Positions 11,501 through 21,279 of a stretch of 64,000 nucleotides of DNA are shown one piece after another. The stretch spans positions 9,651,001 through 9,715,000 of the forward strand of contig NC_135566.1 of the NCBI RefSeq assembly GCF_964340395.1, written 5' to 3'. The DNA comes from Glandiceps talaboti. Taxonomy: Eukaryota > Hemichordata > Enteropneusta > Spengelidae. The first letter of the stretch is position 1, and the number at the start of each line of letters is the position of its first letter. Both the position numbers and the translations under genes were made by a program. A model generated the notes under the pieces. That model was not told the DNA's origin and searched no databases. It worked only from the letters and a program-made list of their open reading frames with translations.

Positions 11501-12806
11501 AAAATTATTGAACGACACGATCTCCAGAACCTAAAGTTTACAAAGATGTCTTTGTTTCCTGGAGTGGTGTTCCCCTGTAAAGTGTGGTTCAACTTTACTT
11601 CTCAAATGGCAATGCATTGATTGCTGTTGCTGTATGTTGATATTTCTGGATATTTCAGGATGAAAAGAAAAGAATAGAAGATTTAGGTGGCTGTGTAGTT
11701 TGGTTCGGTGCATGGAGAGTCAATGGAACTTTGTCTGTATCTAGAGCCATTGGTAAGCTAACATCTGTGGATACAAAATCATTTCAAACTTTCATGTCAT
11801 TTATCTCAAACATTAGATGGTAACACATGATTTTGTGGGTTACACACATATCTCAAACACTGGGTGATTTTAGCATATCGAATATCAGACATTAAAGTCA
11901 CATGACAGAAATGAAATGTTGAAAATGTGCTGACTGTTACAGCAATTGCTCTAAATTGAGTACGTTGGTTTTACAGGTGATGCAGAACATAAACCGTACA
12001 TCAGTGGTGAGGCAGACACGATGAAAACACACTTAGACGGAGATGAAGAATGCATTATATTGGCGTGTGATGGCTTATGGGATGTTTTACAACCCGAAGA
12101 AGTGTGTTCCACTATTAAGCAATATATTGATAGTGGAAGCGATCTGACTACAATCACCCATAAGTTGGTTGTCATGGCGAAAGAGGCAGGTTCCAACGAC
12201 AATATTACAGCCCTAGTTGTGTTCCTGTACCCACATCACACAAGTACAAACCAGAGCAATAAAGAAGATGAAAACAAAGTGTCAGTAGAAAGCAGTGAAA
12301 AGACACAGGAGAAAACAGAGAATTCGGAGAGAAAAGACTGTGATGGTAAAACTCAGGAACAGAATGACACTCAGGAAGGAAAGCATCACAGCACAACAGA
12401 TCACATCACACTAGGGGTGAACAACCTGCATATAGGTGAAAGCCCAAAACTTGCAGCTAAACATTCAGTCGGACACACACCCACTGTTGAAGAACCAACC
12501 TCTGACAGACGCTCCACAAAATCATCCAGAAAGAAAAGAGGCTCTAAAACTAAAAAGCCGCGCACAGGATCCTCCCCTCCAGGAACTTCCCCTCCTCCTG
12601 CTCTAAGCGTAACCTCAGGAAGTAAAGGGCAATCACTGAACAGCACTCAAGAGTTTGCAAAAACTAATTCCTTGCCTAGTACATTGAAAACAAGACGCAG
12701 CCTAGTTGGCAGTCCAGCTCGTCGAGTGAAATCACTCAAGGATCCAGCTACAACTAGAGAAAAAACTCCGACTAGTGAGAGCCACAGAAGACAATCGACA
12801 TCATAA
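6818..12806 (+). CDS. PPM1E/PPM1F-type protein Ser/Thr phosphatase (PP2C family), 5' end missing
   Basis: Metal-dependent PP2C phosphatase of the POPX/CaMKP group; in vertebrates these dephosphorylate CaM kinases and PAK. Six exons are joined here: 6818-6930, 8015-8214, 9894-10085, 10758-10901, 11659-11752 and 11977-12806. All have GT-AG borders and matching phases, giving 523 residues plus a stop. Visible motifs are [56 protein letters not shown] and GSNDNIT, covering the acidic metal-binding residues. The first exon matches the helical region before the catalytic domain of human PPM1F. The ~190-residue tail is Ser/Thr/Lys-rich, with a basic cluster [10 protein letters not shown] that could be a nuclear localisation signal, more like PPM1E than PPM1F. 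The first visible base completes a codon from an upstream exon not found here. No AATAAA was seen within ~1 kb of the stop. Confidence 0.9.
7060..7360 (+). repeat. Interspersed repeat family D, copy 1
   Basis: The left end (gaaaaggcctttac) and right end (ctctgaatatacagtgtac and ttctgcagaggcaaagtta) reappear at 8914-8996 in the same orientation, with the middle deleted. The class is unknown. Confidence 0.5.
7656..7801. mobile_element. Foldback (hairpin) element, ~64-bp arms, 18-bp loop
   Basis: The left arm 7656-7719 and right arm 7738-7801 are reverse complements, perfect over the inner ~40 bases (ccaaggaaaacatgagtgac and on). They start and end with ttctccaatatt and aatattggagaa. A non-autonomous MITE is likely. 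Outer bases similar to those near 6090 suggest a family. Confidence 0.75.
8015..8214 (+). CDS. Phosphatase exon b (start of catalytic domain)
   Basis: Acceptor ttttag ends at 8014, donor gtaaat at 8215. Codes for [17 protein letters not shown] through to the PP2C entry motif [10 protein letters not shown] and LKVLFPSK. It joins exon a through a split Val codon and ends in phase 0. A long ACAG/AC microsatellite starts about 45 bases into the next intron. Confidence 0.9.
8258..8508. repeat. Compound (ACAG)n/(AC)n microsatellite
   Basis: An ACAG run passes into interrupted AC runs, ending in a purer AC run. Reading frames through it on both strands are artefacts. Confidence 0.95.
8914..8996 (+). 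repeat. Interspersed repeat family D, copy 2 (internally deleted)
   Basis: Same ends and orientation as 7060-7360, but only about 80 bases long. Confidence 0.5.
9115..9610 (+). repeat. Tandem duplication of a ~245-bp block
   Basis: Blocks at about 9115-9362 and 9363-9610 align end to end with moderate divergence. Shared landmarks are attctagaaaattctgag versus tttctaggaaattgtgaa, tttttcacat, gcttttgtag, catttacaccactt, cacaagtttata and gggtggttaa. Confidence 0.75.
9894..10085 (+). CDS. Phosphatase exon c (DGHGG metal-binding motif)
   Basis: 192 bases, phase 0 at both ends, acceptor tctacag and donor gtaaga. Codes for [17 protein letters not shown] and on to MFVERAERE, matching the human PPM1F segment around [13 protein letters not shown]. 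Confidence 0.92.
10553..10655 (+). repeat. Interspersed repeat family B, copy 1
   Basis: Shares gatggggcgccctcacacat, a tcaaccc block and cacgacatatcttaca or variants with 20718-20806; a shorter match lies at about 59270-59320. A SINE-like element is possible. It sits in a phosphatase intron. Confidence 0.6.
10758..10901 (+). CDS. Phosphatase exon d (SGTTG and WLGDSQ motifs)
   Basis: 144 bases, phase 0 to 0. The acceptor is tgagcag and the donor gtgggc, which is a weaker donor than the others. Codes for [23 protein letters not shown] and MEPHKPDRE. Confidence 0.9.
10902..11658 (+). other. Phosphatase intron with G run and repeat family C copy 1
   Basis: A run of about 14 G at 11140-11153. 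Two related segments, tttggccactagggggcaat (about 11163) and gtggccactatggggtgcta (about 11344), and a copy of repeat family C (11514-11592) follow. An 80-residue open frame at 11202-11444 has no splice partner or recognisable motif. Confidence 0.6.
11514..11592 (+). repeat. Interspersed repeat family C, copy 1
   Basis: Matches 21806-21882 in the same orientation: atctccagaaccta versus ctctccagaaccga, then aaagttta or tagtttatg, then tggagtggtgttcccctgta versus tggagtggcattccccttta. The class is unknown. Confidence 0.6.
11659..11752 (+). CDS. Phosphatase exon e ([11 protein letters not shown])
   Basis: Acceptor tatttcag, donor gtaagc. Codes for [19 protein letters not shown] followed by [12 protein letters not shown]. 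It ends in phase 1 within the Gly codon of the conserved AIGD motif. Confidence 0.9.
11977..12806 (+). CDS. Phosphatase last exon (DG..D/DN motifs and Ser/Thr/Lys-rich tail)
   Basis: Acceptor ttttacag ends at 11976. Completes the Gly codon, then gives [30 protein letters not shown] and VVFLYPH. A long hydrophilic tail follows, with [17 protein letters not shown] and a basic end ESHRRQSTS before TAA. Confidence 0.92.
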
Positions 12807-13643
12807 CTTTATTTGCCAGACAAGTTTTGCTGTGTGTTACTGTATATAAATGTTCATTGGCAGTACTGCTTAGTTCTATTTTGGAGACAGTTTAAAATCA
12901 TTTTAAGTTAAACAGATTTGTGCAAAGAGTGGTACCAAGATGAGTATCAGAATGTGTAATCTTTGTGACAAGTTTCATTCATATAAACAAACTTTCAAAA
13001 AGAGATAGTTCCTGTTATATATTTTTCAGAAAAGTTTTAGGACTGAATGTTTTTTCAACTTTATTATTGAAAAGACATGATCACAACACTTTCCAAGTGA
13101 TGATGTTTGTTCAGTACCCAATTTGATACAAATAGCTATGACCTTGAACTGTATAGGTGTCAGTCAAACTAAGATAAAAATCAGCTCAATGGTGCCAAAT
13201 CTCACAAGGACCTTCCATCTCATCAGAGCCATATATGGGTAGATGAACCCAAAACTGTATTGTGAGAAAAATATTTGAAACTTCTTTATGTAACACTTGT
13301 TGTTTAGCAAATTAACCATAGTTTCAAATGAAAATTTCCACTCACAGTGTCAAAGAAGTTTTGAAAACGAGTCCGTAAATTTTACTGACAGCTTGTCAGC
13401 ATCATTAGTAGTGTACTACAATAGGCTGAACTCAGAATCCATGAACGTTCATTCTGGCAAAATTAACCATAGTTTGAAACGTTTTGATAAATTTCTAAAC
13501 TCTGATCTCACGTACACATTGCACTGAATTTAAAATTAACACAGGCTGAAAACTGAAAGCACCTTGAAGGCAATGTAAAACTTTAGTAAACATACAAGTA
13601 CTGTACCTTGTTTGTTAAGATGCAAAACTGTCACACTGTAAAG

Positions 13644-13930
13644 TTTTCATTCCGCATTATGCAAACTCCAGCAAGTTAGGTAGTCATTATGCATTCTCCA
13701 CCAAGTTAAGTAGTCATTATGCTTTGTTTACCAAGTTAGGTAGTCATTATACATACTTACCACCATGTTGGCTACTCATTATGCACTTCCCACCTATTTA
13801 GGTAGTCATTTCTGCACTTCTAAGTCCAAGTTTGGTTGTCATTATGCACACTCTACCAAGTCAATCATTTATGCATTCTCCACCAGGTTAGGTAGTCATT
13901 AAGCATTCTCCACAACTTAGGTAGTCACAT
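13644..13930. repeat. ~32-bp minisatellite, about 9 diverged copies
   Basis: Core caagttaggtagtcattatg followed by cattctccac, repeated with substitutions and small length changes. Confidence 0.85.
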
Positions 13931-14871
13931 TTCATTTACATCAAATTTGAACAAAAATAGCGGGTATTAATTAATGGATACTTAGTTTTTATTAAAAGAG
14001 TTAAATATCTGGCTAAATTATTTTGTATGAACAACAGTATGTTAATTAAATATTTTTTTGAATTTTCATAACAAAGGAGGCTGACAATCACACGTCCTTC
14101 AGATAATACAGTTACCTACAATTCTCAAACCACATAACAAACAGCTTGCAAGTAACTAGAGTCCTAAGGGGTCTTATTACTAATCATTTATGTCAGTATG
14201 ACCCCCTAGCTTATAATTGAAATATCACAGACAGATCCTAAGACCAGACAACAAACTCAGTTACTAAACTGCAATGTTTACAAAAACACACAAGTTTAAA
14301 GTAACAGAAGGTAGAAGAATCCGTGCACAGACTTCGCTGCTAAACAAAGGTTTCGAGAGCTTTCATCTCTTGTGCAATTTTTAAACAAAATTATTTATAT
14401 ACATGATTTCCTGATAATGATGATTAACAAATATTTTATAATAATTTTTATTAATAATTTTTTCATACTGACAACTCATGTTAATAGTTACAAATATGCA
14501 AGATATATAAATGCAAAGTAACGAAACAAAAACTCAAAATTTCTGAATGATACTGTGTGTAATTTTATGGTCTTTAGTTGTTACTTTAGTTTAAAGGAGG
14601 ACTGTCTGTAACTTTGTGAGTTTTGATGTTTACTTTTGTGTAAAGGGGCACAGTCTGCAACGTTATGGTCTTTTGATAATTATCTGTTTTATATTAAAAA
14701 GATCCTTATAATATTCCATCTGCTAAACCATTTTGTATCATGTCAAGCAACTGGTAGATCTCTTGCTAGAAATTTGAAACAAAAAATGACATTATGACAT
14801 AATATTTTGGTTACCAAAATATTTGTAAAATACCAAATCTAAGTTACCAAGCATCTTTGTGCATACTCAAC

Positions 14872-15240
14872 CACGTTTATCATGCTGCCTTAAGGTTGAA
14901 TGTGCTTTGGGGACAATTTCCCTCAAAATTAAAGTTCTTCATTCCTCTCCAACCATTACCACCTGAAAGATTGTTCCTGGTCCTTTTGAAATAATAAAAG
15001 AAATTTTGGGGGTTCACCATCTTGTTTGCAAGGAAATTGTCAATCTTACAGTATTTGGCAGCCATATTGGATTTGGCAGCCATATTGGATTCTAAAATGA
15101 ATTCAATTTTGGTATCAGTTTGACCTGTATTTCAAAAAATTGTACAATACCCTAGATTTTTAAAATTAATTTTACCTGAAAATAGGTTGGAATTTTGAAC
15201 AAAGTAGCAGCAAAAGTTTGAAGAGTTTATTTCTGAGGTG
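14872..15240 (-). repeat. Interspersed repeat family A, copy 2
   Basis: Opposite orientation to copy 1 at 2536 and the same orientation as copy 3 at 40612. It contains the doubled segment ggcagccatattggat. A 67-residue minus-strand frame through it is a repeat artefact. Confidence 0.7.
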
Positions 15241-15839
15241 CTTTCTGTGTGAAAGTTGTGTGTATTATGTCTGCATTATCTAAACAGACCTTAGCCAGAA
15301 AAGAGGGCTCAGTTACAGACAGTGCCACTTTAACAGCAACACAAATTTGCTGTGTTAACATTATAGCAGCAGATCAGCAAAGTGTATATATTGTAAGTGT
15401 TTCTGTGAATCTTTTTACTGCGTAGCTACATTTTCCAATAAATTGTAGTCATCAACAGTAGCTTTATTGTATTTGAACTAATGTATATACTAATACATGT
15501 ACATCAGAGTCCCTCCATACTCAAACCTGCAATAGCTGTAAGTAACTGGAACTTTAAAAAAACAAACACACGAACAATCTATTCACTGAAAATAGTTTAA
15601 TAGCATAGTTATAAAAACACAGTGTACAAAATAGTTGGTTTTGATTCAAATTGTATGAGGCTGAACATTTCACCTTGGGAAATCTAGCTAATTATTTCAA
15701 CCCTGTGATATTTTTGAACAGTATAAAGCTAATATCATGTTCATAACGGCAGAAATTGTCTACACTGAATTGGATTTCAGGAGACATTGACAATTGCCAA
15801 GTTGAATACTGTAATATCAATACTATCATACCAAGGGAT

Positions 15840-16140
15840 ACAACAAAAGTAATATTCATGAAATAGTTGTCTTGGTAATAATTAAGTAGTGAATATTCAT
15901 TAAATGGTTGTCTTGGTAATAAATAATGAATATTCATGAAATAGTTGTCTTGGTTATACCAAATGAATATTCATGATATAGTTGTCTTGGTAATATGCAA
16001 TGAATATTCATGAAGCAGTTGCCCTGGTAATAAATAAAAAGTAATGAATATTCATGAAATAGTTGGCTTAGTAATAAGTAATGAATATTCATGAAGCAGT
16101 TGTCCTGGTAATAACTAATGAATATTCATGAAATAGTTAT
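15840..16140. repeat. ~37-bp minisatellite built on tgaatattcatga
   Basis: About eight copies of a unit like aatgaatattcatgaaatag followed by ttgtcttggtaataa. The tgaatattca core is self-complementary, so each unit can form a small cruciform. Confidence 0.85.
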
Positions 16141-16455
16141 TTGCAGTGCTTTCATTTTAGGTGTTGACTCAATATCAGTGCGATAATGTGTGCTGTGTAC
16201 AGACACATACACAATATTATCTATAGGTGGATGATTACACTACAGGATGTAAAACATGTTTAATGTTCCAGTTACAGCCATTGCAGCTTTACTAGATACA
16301 TATCTCATATCTAAAGATTATCAGGAAAGTTAACTTTTACTTCTCTGTTTCTCATTTCTGAAACAAAAAAATAGTGTATATATTTAATCATTTCAGATCA
16401 TAAAAAATTACTATTGATCAAAATCTCTTCATGGTCAATATTAAAGTGGTAATAT

Positions 16456-16800
16456 GGATGACAATTTTGGGATTTATTTTGGATTTTTAATTTATAGAAC
16501 AATTTTATCATGGTTTCCTACTTGAAAAATTAAAGTGAAGAAACAAAGAACAAGTCTGTGTTTGTAACTCAATATTGTAAAAAGCGGAAAAATGTGTAAA
16601 ACGTTTGTTATTGTACGTACAATAACAAACATTTTACAATAACAAACATTTATTAATCTTTTGCAATTTATTGAGTCACAAGCAAGTACTTGGCATATGT
16701 TGTTTCACAATGATTTTTTAAAGTAGGAAACCACGATAAAATTGTTTTATAAATCATAGTATAGATTAAAAAGTCAAAAATAACTACCCAATCCTCATAC
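16456..16800. mobile_element. Foldback element with central palindrome
   Basis: The left arm (about 16480-16531, with acaattttatcatggtttcc) and the right arm (about 16712-16784, with ggaaaccacgataaaattgt) are inverted repeats. Near the centre is tgttattgtacgtacaataa. Half-copies with the same inner motif occur at about 50640-50790 and 53140-53270 in CTL-2 introns. Confidence 0.7.
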
Positions 16801-17399
16801 ATATGGCCACTTGAATAAACAACACTTCAAATCCATAGATGTGAAATAATTTCATTTAACAACACATTACCTTTGTGGCTAAAAAAAAAAATTCAAAAAA
16901 TGTTTAAAAATTAATATGAGTGGGTGTGTGGTCTTTAAGCGACATTTATAGAAAGAAATGAGAGACCATTATTGTATATTTCTCTAATTTTTACAAATAT
17001 TTACATTTCTAATTAATATTTCTAATCATACTAAATTTTGATATTGATAAGTTAAGTTGTTAGTGTTACTATTTGTTAGTAATGTATTTATATGAGTCTA
17101 CACAAGATTATGTAAATTAGCATTTGAAATTGTTTTTTTAATGCAAAAATGACAGGTCACACATGTTTGCAATGCAGGTTATATTCATAGACCATAATTG
17201 TAGGGTCTGTGGTATATTTCAGCTTTAAAAAGTGAATATGCAGATTTGTTGTTATGTACATTACATATATTTGTATATTGTTTATGTTTTTTGTGGTAAC
17301 ATTAGCTTATCATGTTGGTTGTTTGTGAGTATGTTGCTATGACAACATAAAAGGTTTCAAGATTTTATTTTTTTGCTTGAGACTTGGTACAACTGTGGA

Positions 17400-17705
17400 A
17401 AGCGAGCACAACAGACACAAACTAAAACTATTGTTGCAACATGCTGATATCAGCTTTAATTACATTCACAGTAGGGTGGGATTTCTGATCAAGAGTTTTT
17501 CTCCGGTGATTATTTTTTATAGACTTGTGGTCTTCCAGGAACTTTCAATGTATACACCACCGTAGTGTAAACATTGGACATCCCCATTCTTGATTACTGG
17601 GTAATTATGTCTACATAATCAATAGCAGTAAAAACCGACTGTGGCCCACTTGTGAAATTTACCATCTTGAACAATAATAGTTGAAGTTTGTGTCTATCTT
17701 AGTTA
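17400..17705. mobile_element. TIR element, older copy adjoining 17729-18001
   Basis: Degenerate ends agacacaaactaaaac (about 17412) and agtttgtgtctatcttagtt (about 17686). The interior shares cacagtagggtggcatttct or variants, gacttgtggtc/gacttgcac and ccacttgtg segments with its neighbour. Confidence 0.55.
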
Positions 17706-17728
17706 CTATTCTAGAAATTGAGGTTTCG

Positions 17729-18001
17729 GTTTACTAAGATAGACACAAACTAAAACTTTTCTTGTGACATGTTGATATAAGCTATTGAATGGGACATTGG
17801 TTTAAGTGTACTCACAGTAGGGTGGCATTTCTGATGGCTTCCATGATCTTAAAGTGTACATTTTTGGGGACTTTCAATAATTACACTGTCTTGGTCACAG
17901 GATGATTTGATAGACTTGCACAACAGAGACACTACTGTCACTCACTTGTGTAATCTACCATATTAAAAAATAAGTTTTAGTTTGTGTCTATCTTAGTAAA
18001 C
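17729..18001. mobile_element. TIR element, 28-bp terminal inverted repeats
   Basis: Ends gtttactaagatagacacaa/actaaaac at 17729-17756 and the exact reverse complement at 17974-18001, with a ~220-bp non-coding interior. An isolated end of the same type lies at about 52795-52821 (agtaagataaacacaaacta). Confidence 0.75.
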
Positions 18002-18489
18002 AGAGACCTTGATGGTCAGTCAGAATGGTAGCTGAAACCTGCAGGACTTTCCACAGTAGCATGTGCATGTCATGTTGCCATCACATGATTGTGATTGCAT
18101 GTCATGCTGCTATCACATGATTGTGATTATGTAAATCATATGCTAATTGTAGAATGATGTGCACATAAAAGATATTCTAAGAGAGTTCAAAATTTGAATG
18201 TTTTCATGTATGTAATTAGACAAACAGTATCATCCACAAAGATGATTATAGAATTTCAAAACTTTCAGTGGCAATTGATGCCTCACATGTATTAAGTGTA
18301 ATAAAAGAATGTTAGATTTCTCATGGTACTTTCATAAAAACAAAAATTGCAAAAGAAATATTTTCGATAGATCTCCCATCATATTGTATAAAAAAGTACC
18401 ACGAGTCTGAAATGTACAGTTCCATATATTAATTATAATCGTGTTCATATGCAAGAAAGATTACTCTTGCCAGATATTGTAGTTATTTA

Positions 18490-18588
18490 GTCTTGGTTAC
18501 CCAGACTAGACCCTCATTGTTTGGGCTATACTCACCTAGCCAGCAGGTGTAGCCCCCAACGACAAAAGTCTGGGTAACAGAGACTGTA
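18490..18588. mobile_element. Hairpin element, family E copy 1
   Basis: Arms built on ggttacccagac and gtctgggtaac, with an inner gggcta/tagccc pair. The same outer motif and layout appear at 47025-47117. Confidence 0.6.
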
Positions 18589-20112
18589 GTTATTGTGAAA
18601 GTGCACATAGAGGGCGCTATTGATGTGGCCATTTCATGATGAATCGGTGTTAAATGTTATCTTTCAAAATACAGTATGTTTTCTCAAGTTTTGATAGCAA
18701 TCATCTTGGCTGTCATCAGAAAACAATAAATCCTAACATGTAATAAAATCAGTCAAACATTTTTCCTGTTCTGTCACTTTTGTCAAAACATTTGCCTTCA
18801 ATGTACATACCTCTAGTAGTTGCCAGCAGGTTTTTGCTGTATTTGATGGACAGTTTCTGACATTTTTTTGCTGCGAGGTGTTCTGTGTGTTGTTCAAGAC
18901 ATAGTGAGATAGAAAACTTAAGACATGGAATCTAAATATAAAAACATTTTTACACCAAACAGAAATAAAGAGGAGTCACAAAGACAATTAATTCTATCAA
19001 AATTATGTTTTATTATATATTTGTATCTCAACAAAATATACAGAACAATTTCGGTAATTTTGTTCAGTTATTTTGCCAAATTCAGAGGTAAACAACTGTT
19101 GTATTGTTATGTTTTTCTTTTATTAGTTAAAAGTTAATTTCAGTTATTTTTGAGGACAGTTACGTGAAAATTCTTATCTCTAAATGTATTCAGTAACCCT
19201 TTACATGTAACCCAGTTTTTTGTTATATAATCAATAAATATATTTATAGTTATTTTTGTGTCATTTTCCCATTGTGAGTGTAAAATGCTATGGCCTACTG
19301 TTGTTGAATTTCCATAGGCCGGGTTTCAGCTTTCTGTTTGTTCATTGTGATGCCATTGTTGTTATCCTATTATGCCTTATGGCACTGTACAAGACACACC
19401 ACTAGTAGATTATTACAGTGTGTTGCAAGTTACTGTTCACTCTTGCTGTGTGATACGATCACATGGAAAACAGTTACAAACTACATATTCTATCCTCAAA
19501 GATAACATGATCACAATTTCTTGCTACATTTTGTCTGAATAAAATCAACCATTTACATGTACTGCAACAAGATGCAGACACACAGGCACCAGTGTTTTGA
19601 TATCTGCATTTGACGTCTGTATGGCGGCAGGTTAGTTCATTTCATGTAGACAAAATGTAGCAAGTCACCATATTCATTCAACATTACTATCTTAGAATGT
19701 AGAATATGCAGTTTCTTATTGGTTTCTGCATGGTTGTATCAAACAGAGCCCGTGAATTGTAAACTGCAATATGCTGTAGTTTTTTGTTCTGTTAATGGAA
19801 AAATACACTCTGGCTTACTAGAATGAGTGGCACCGAAAAATGTTTTGTAGAGTCATTCGGTTGCAATTATGAGTTTTCTTAAATATACTGACAATATGAT
19901 GTTTTCTTTGTTTCTGTGTTCAATACCCGTAGTGTACAACTGTTCAAACATCAATTTAGTATTCAATGAGGTCACAATATTTTTGTATATTTCTAGTCAA
20001 ATTATTTCAATCCTGTAACTTATAGAATTCCAATGCCAAAAAAGTTAAGAATTAAACAATGTGCATTATCAGATGTGGCTTTGTTGTGATATTTAGGCAA
20101 GATCATTATGTG

Positions 20113-20180
20113 TGTGATGTGTATGTATGTATGTATGTATGTATGTATGTATGTATGTATGTACTGTATGTATGTATATG
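20113..20180. repeat. (TATG)n microsatellite
   Basis: TATG units with a few interruptions. Several overlapping open frames on both strands come only from this run. Confidence 0.95.
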
Positions 20181-20432
20181 TGTGTGTATAAGTGTCGCTG
20201 TACGTACGTATGTAAGTATACATACATGATGTGTCGCATGTATGTGTTCGAGTATGTTAGTACATACCAATTTCTTTGCAACCATTGTCACTACAGTAAA
20301 ATGGTTGCAATCATTCTTTATTCTGGGTCATACAAATTATTTAAGTTACATAAATTTTTCCATGCTACAGAATGGTATCACATAAAACATTATTACCCTG
20401 AGAGTCCATAAGAATATTATCATGACAATGTA

Positions 20433-20438
20433 TTTATT
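20433..20438 (-). terminator. Possible poly(A) signal for SIRT4
   Basis: tttatt on the plus strand reads AATAAA on the minus strand, about 690 bases past the SIRT4 stop. AATAAA is common in AT-rich DNA, so this is weak. Confidence 0.25.
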
Positions 20439-20717
20439 TTACAATAATAAAATATCAACCATATATTTCAGTTAAGATATCACGACAGGATTCTATAGAT
20501 TTTTAAAAGGTGACAATAACTTATCACTCGTCTCTGATCTCAAATTCTGGACCCTTAGTATTAGTCAAATGGTTGACAGTTTACTTCTGGTATTACTAAA
20601 ATGTAATTTCCAAGGTTTCCAGACTTAAAATTATTATTATTAATTGAAAGAATCAACAACATGTACACACACACACACACACTTTTCTATCTTTACCAAC
20701 TGATAGTCTGTCAGATA

Positions 20718-20806
20718 CATCGTGATGGGGCGCCCTCACACATCCGTCAACCCCTGGTGAGAGGAGGCCAATGAGGGCGGAACGGCACGACATATCTTAC
20801 AGCCTA
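20718..20806 (+). repeat. Interspersed repeat family B, copy 2
   Basis: gatggggcgccctcacacat, tcaaccc and gacatatcttaca match 10553-10655 in order and orientation. It directly adjoins the SIRT4 fragment at 20825. Confidence 0.65.
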
Positions 20807-20824
20807 CACCAACTGACTGACCCA

Positions 20825-20874
20825 AGTTCTGTGAGATTCCTAGTACCTGCCTCGGTACACAGGTTATCAATGTT
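20825..20874 (-). pseudogene. Duplicated fragment of SIRT4 exon 1
   Basis: Fifty bases starting agttctgtgagattcctagt match 22201-22250 in SIRT4 exon 1, the segment coding for NLHIEAGTRNLTEL, with only a few differences. The orientation is the same. The fragment has no flanking splice sites. It lies downstream of the SIRT4 stop, probably in the 3' UTR. Confidence 0.85.
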
Positions 20875-21126
20875 CACAAAACAAAACCTACTTTACAATG
20901 TATATCATTTTGACCCATAACAAAAAAATCTTGTCTATCACGACAGGACATACTCTTCAAGACTAAATGTGAAATATATTATTTTTTAAAACCTAAATCC
21001 TACCATAGTTATAAAAATGTGCTTCAATCTCCCTGCCATAAATAAAAACCCTTTTTAGGACAAAATATAGGCTATTAGCTACCACACAATTTGAAACGCA
21101 GGTCAATTTTTTGACCAATTCTACTG

Positions 21127-21279
21127 CTAGTCTATTTTTATCTTTGATAAAATGTCTCCCAGTCTAGCATCAATTTTGATGCTTGCAAGATGATCAGCTC
21201 TGGTTTTTCCAATATTGATGATTGCGATTGGTTTATTCTGGTCATGACCCCTGGCAATAAACCTGTATCCCGAGTACAC
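21127..21279 (-). CDS. SIRT4: SIRT4 exon 2
   Basis: Fifty codons plus a stop, starting VYSGYRFIARGHDQNKPIAI and ending KIKID. It aligns with the C-terminus of human SIRT4 (VYSGYRFILTAREKKLPIAI). Confidence 0.95.
   Translation of the reverse strand: MYSGYRFIARGHDQNKPIAIINIGKTRADHLASIKIDARLGDILSKIKID

Larger units (their letters stand above)
12807..21126. other. Gene-free region between two convergent genes
   Basis: Eight kilobases with no supported exon. It holds a ~32-bp minisatellite (13644-13930), repeat family A copy 2 (14872-15240), a ~37-bp minisatellite (15840-16140), a foldback element (16456-16800), a dimer of TIR elements (17400-18001), a hairpin (18490-18588), a (TATG)n run (20113-20180), repeat family B copy 2 and a SIRT4 exon fragment. 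The phosphatase 3' UTR occupies the left end and the SIRT4 3' UTR the right end. Confidence 0.7.

Noticed and set aside
12205-12646. Minus-strand frames over the phosphatase tail
   Set aside because: Antisense shadows of a low-complexity coding region.
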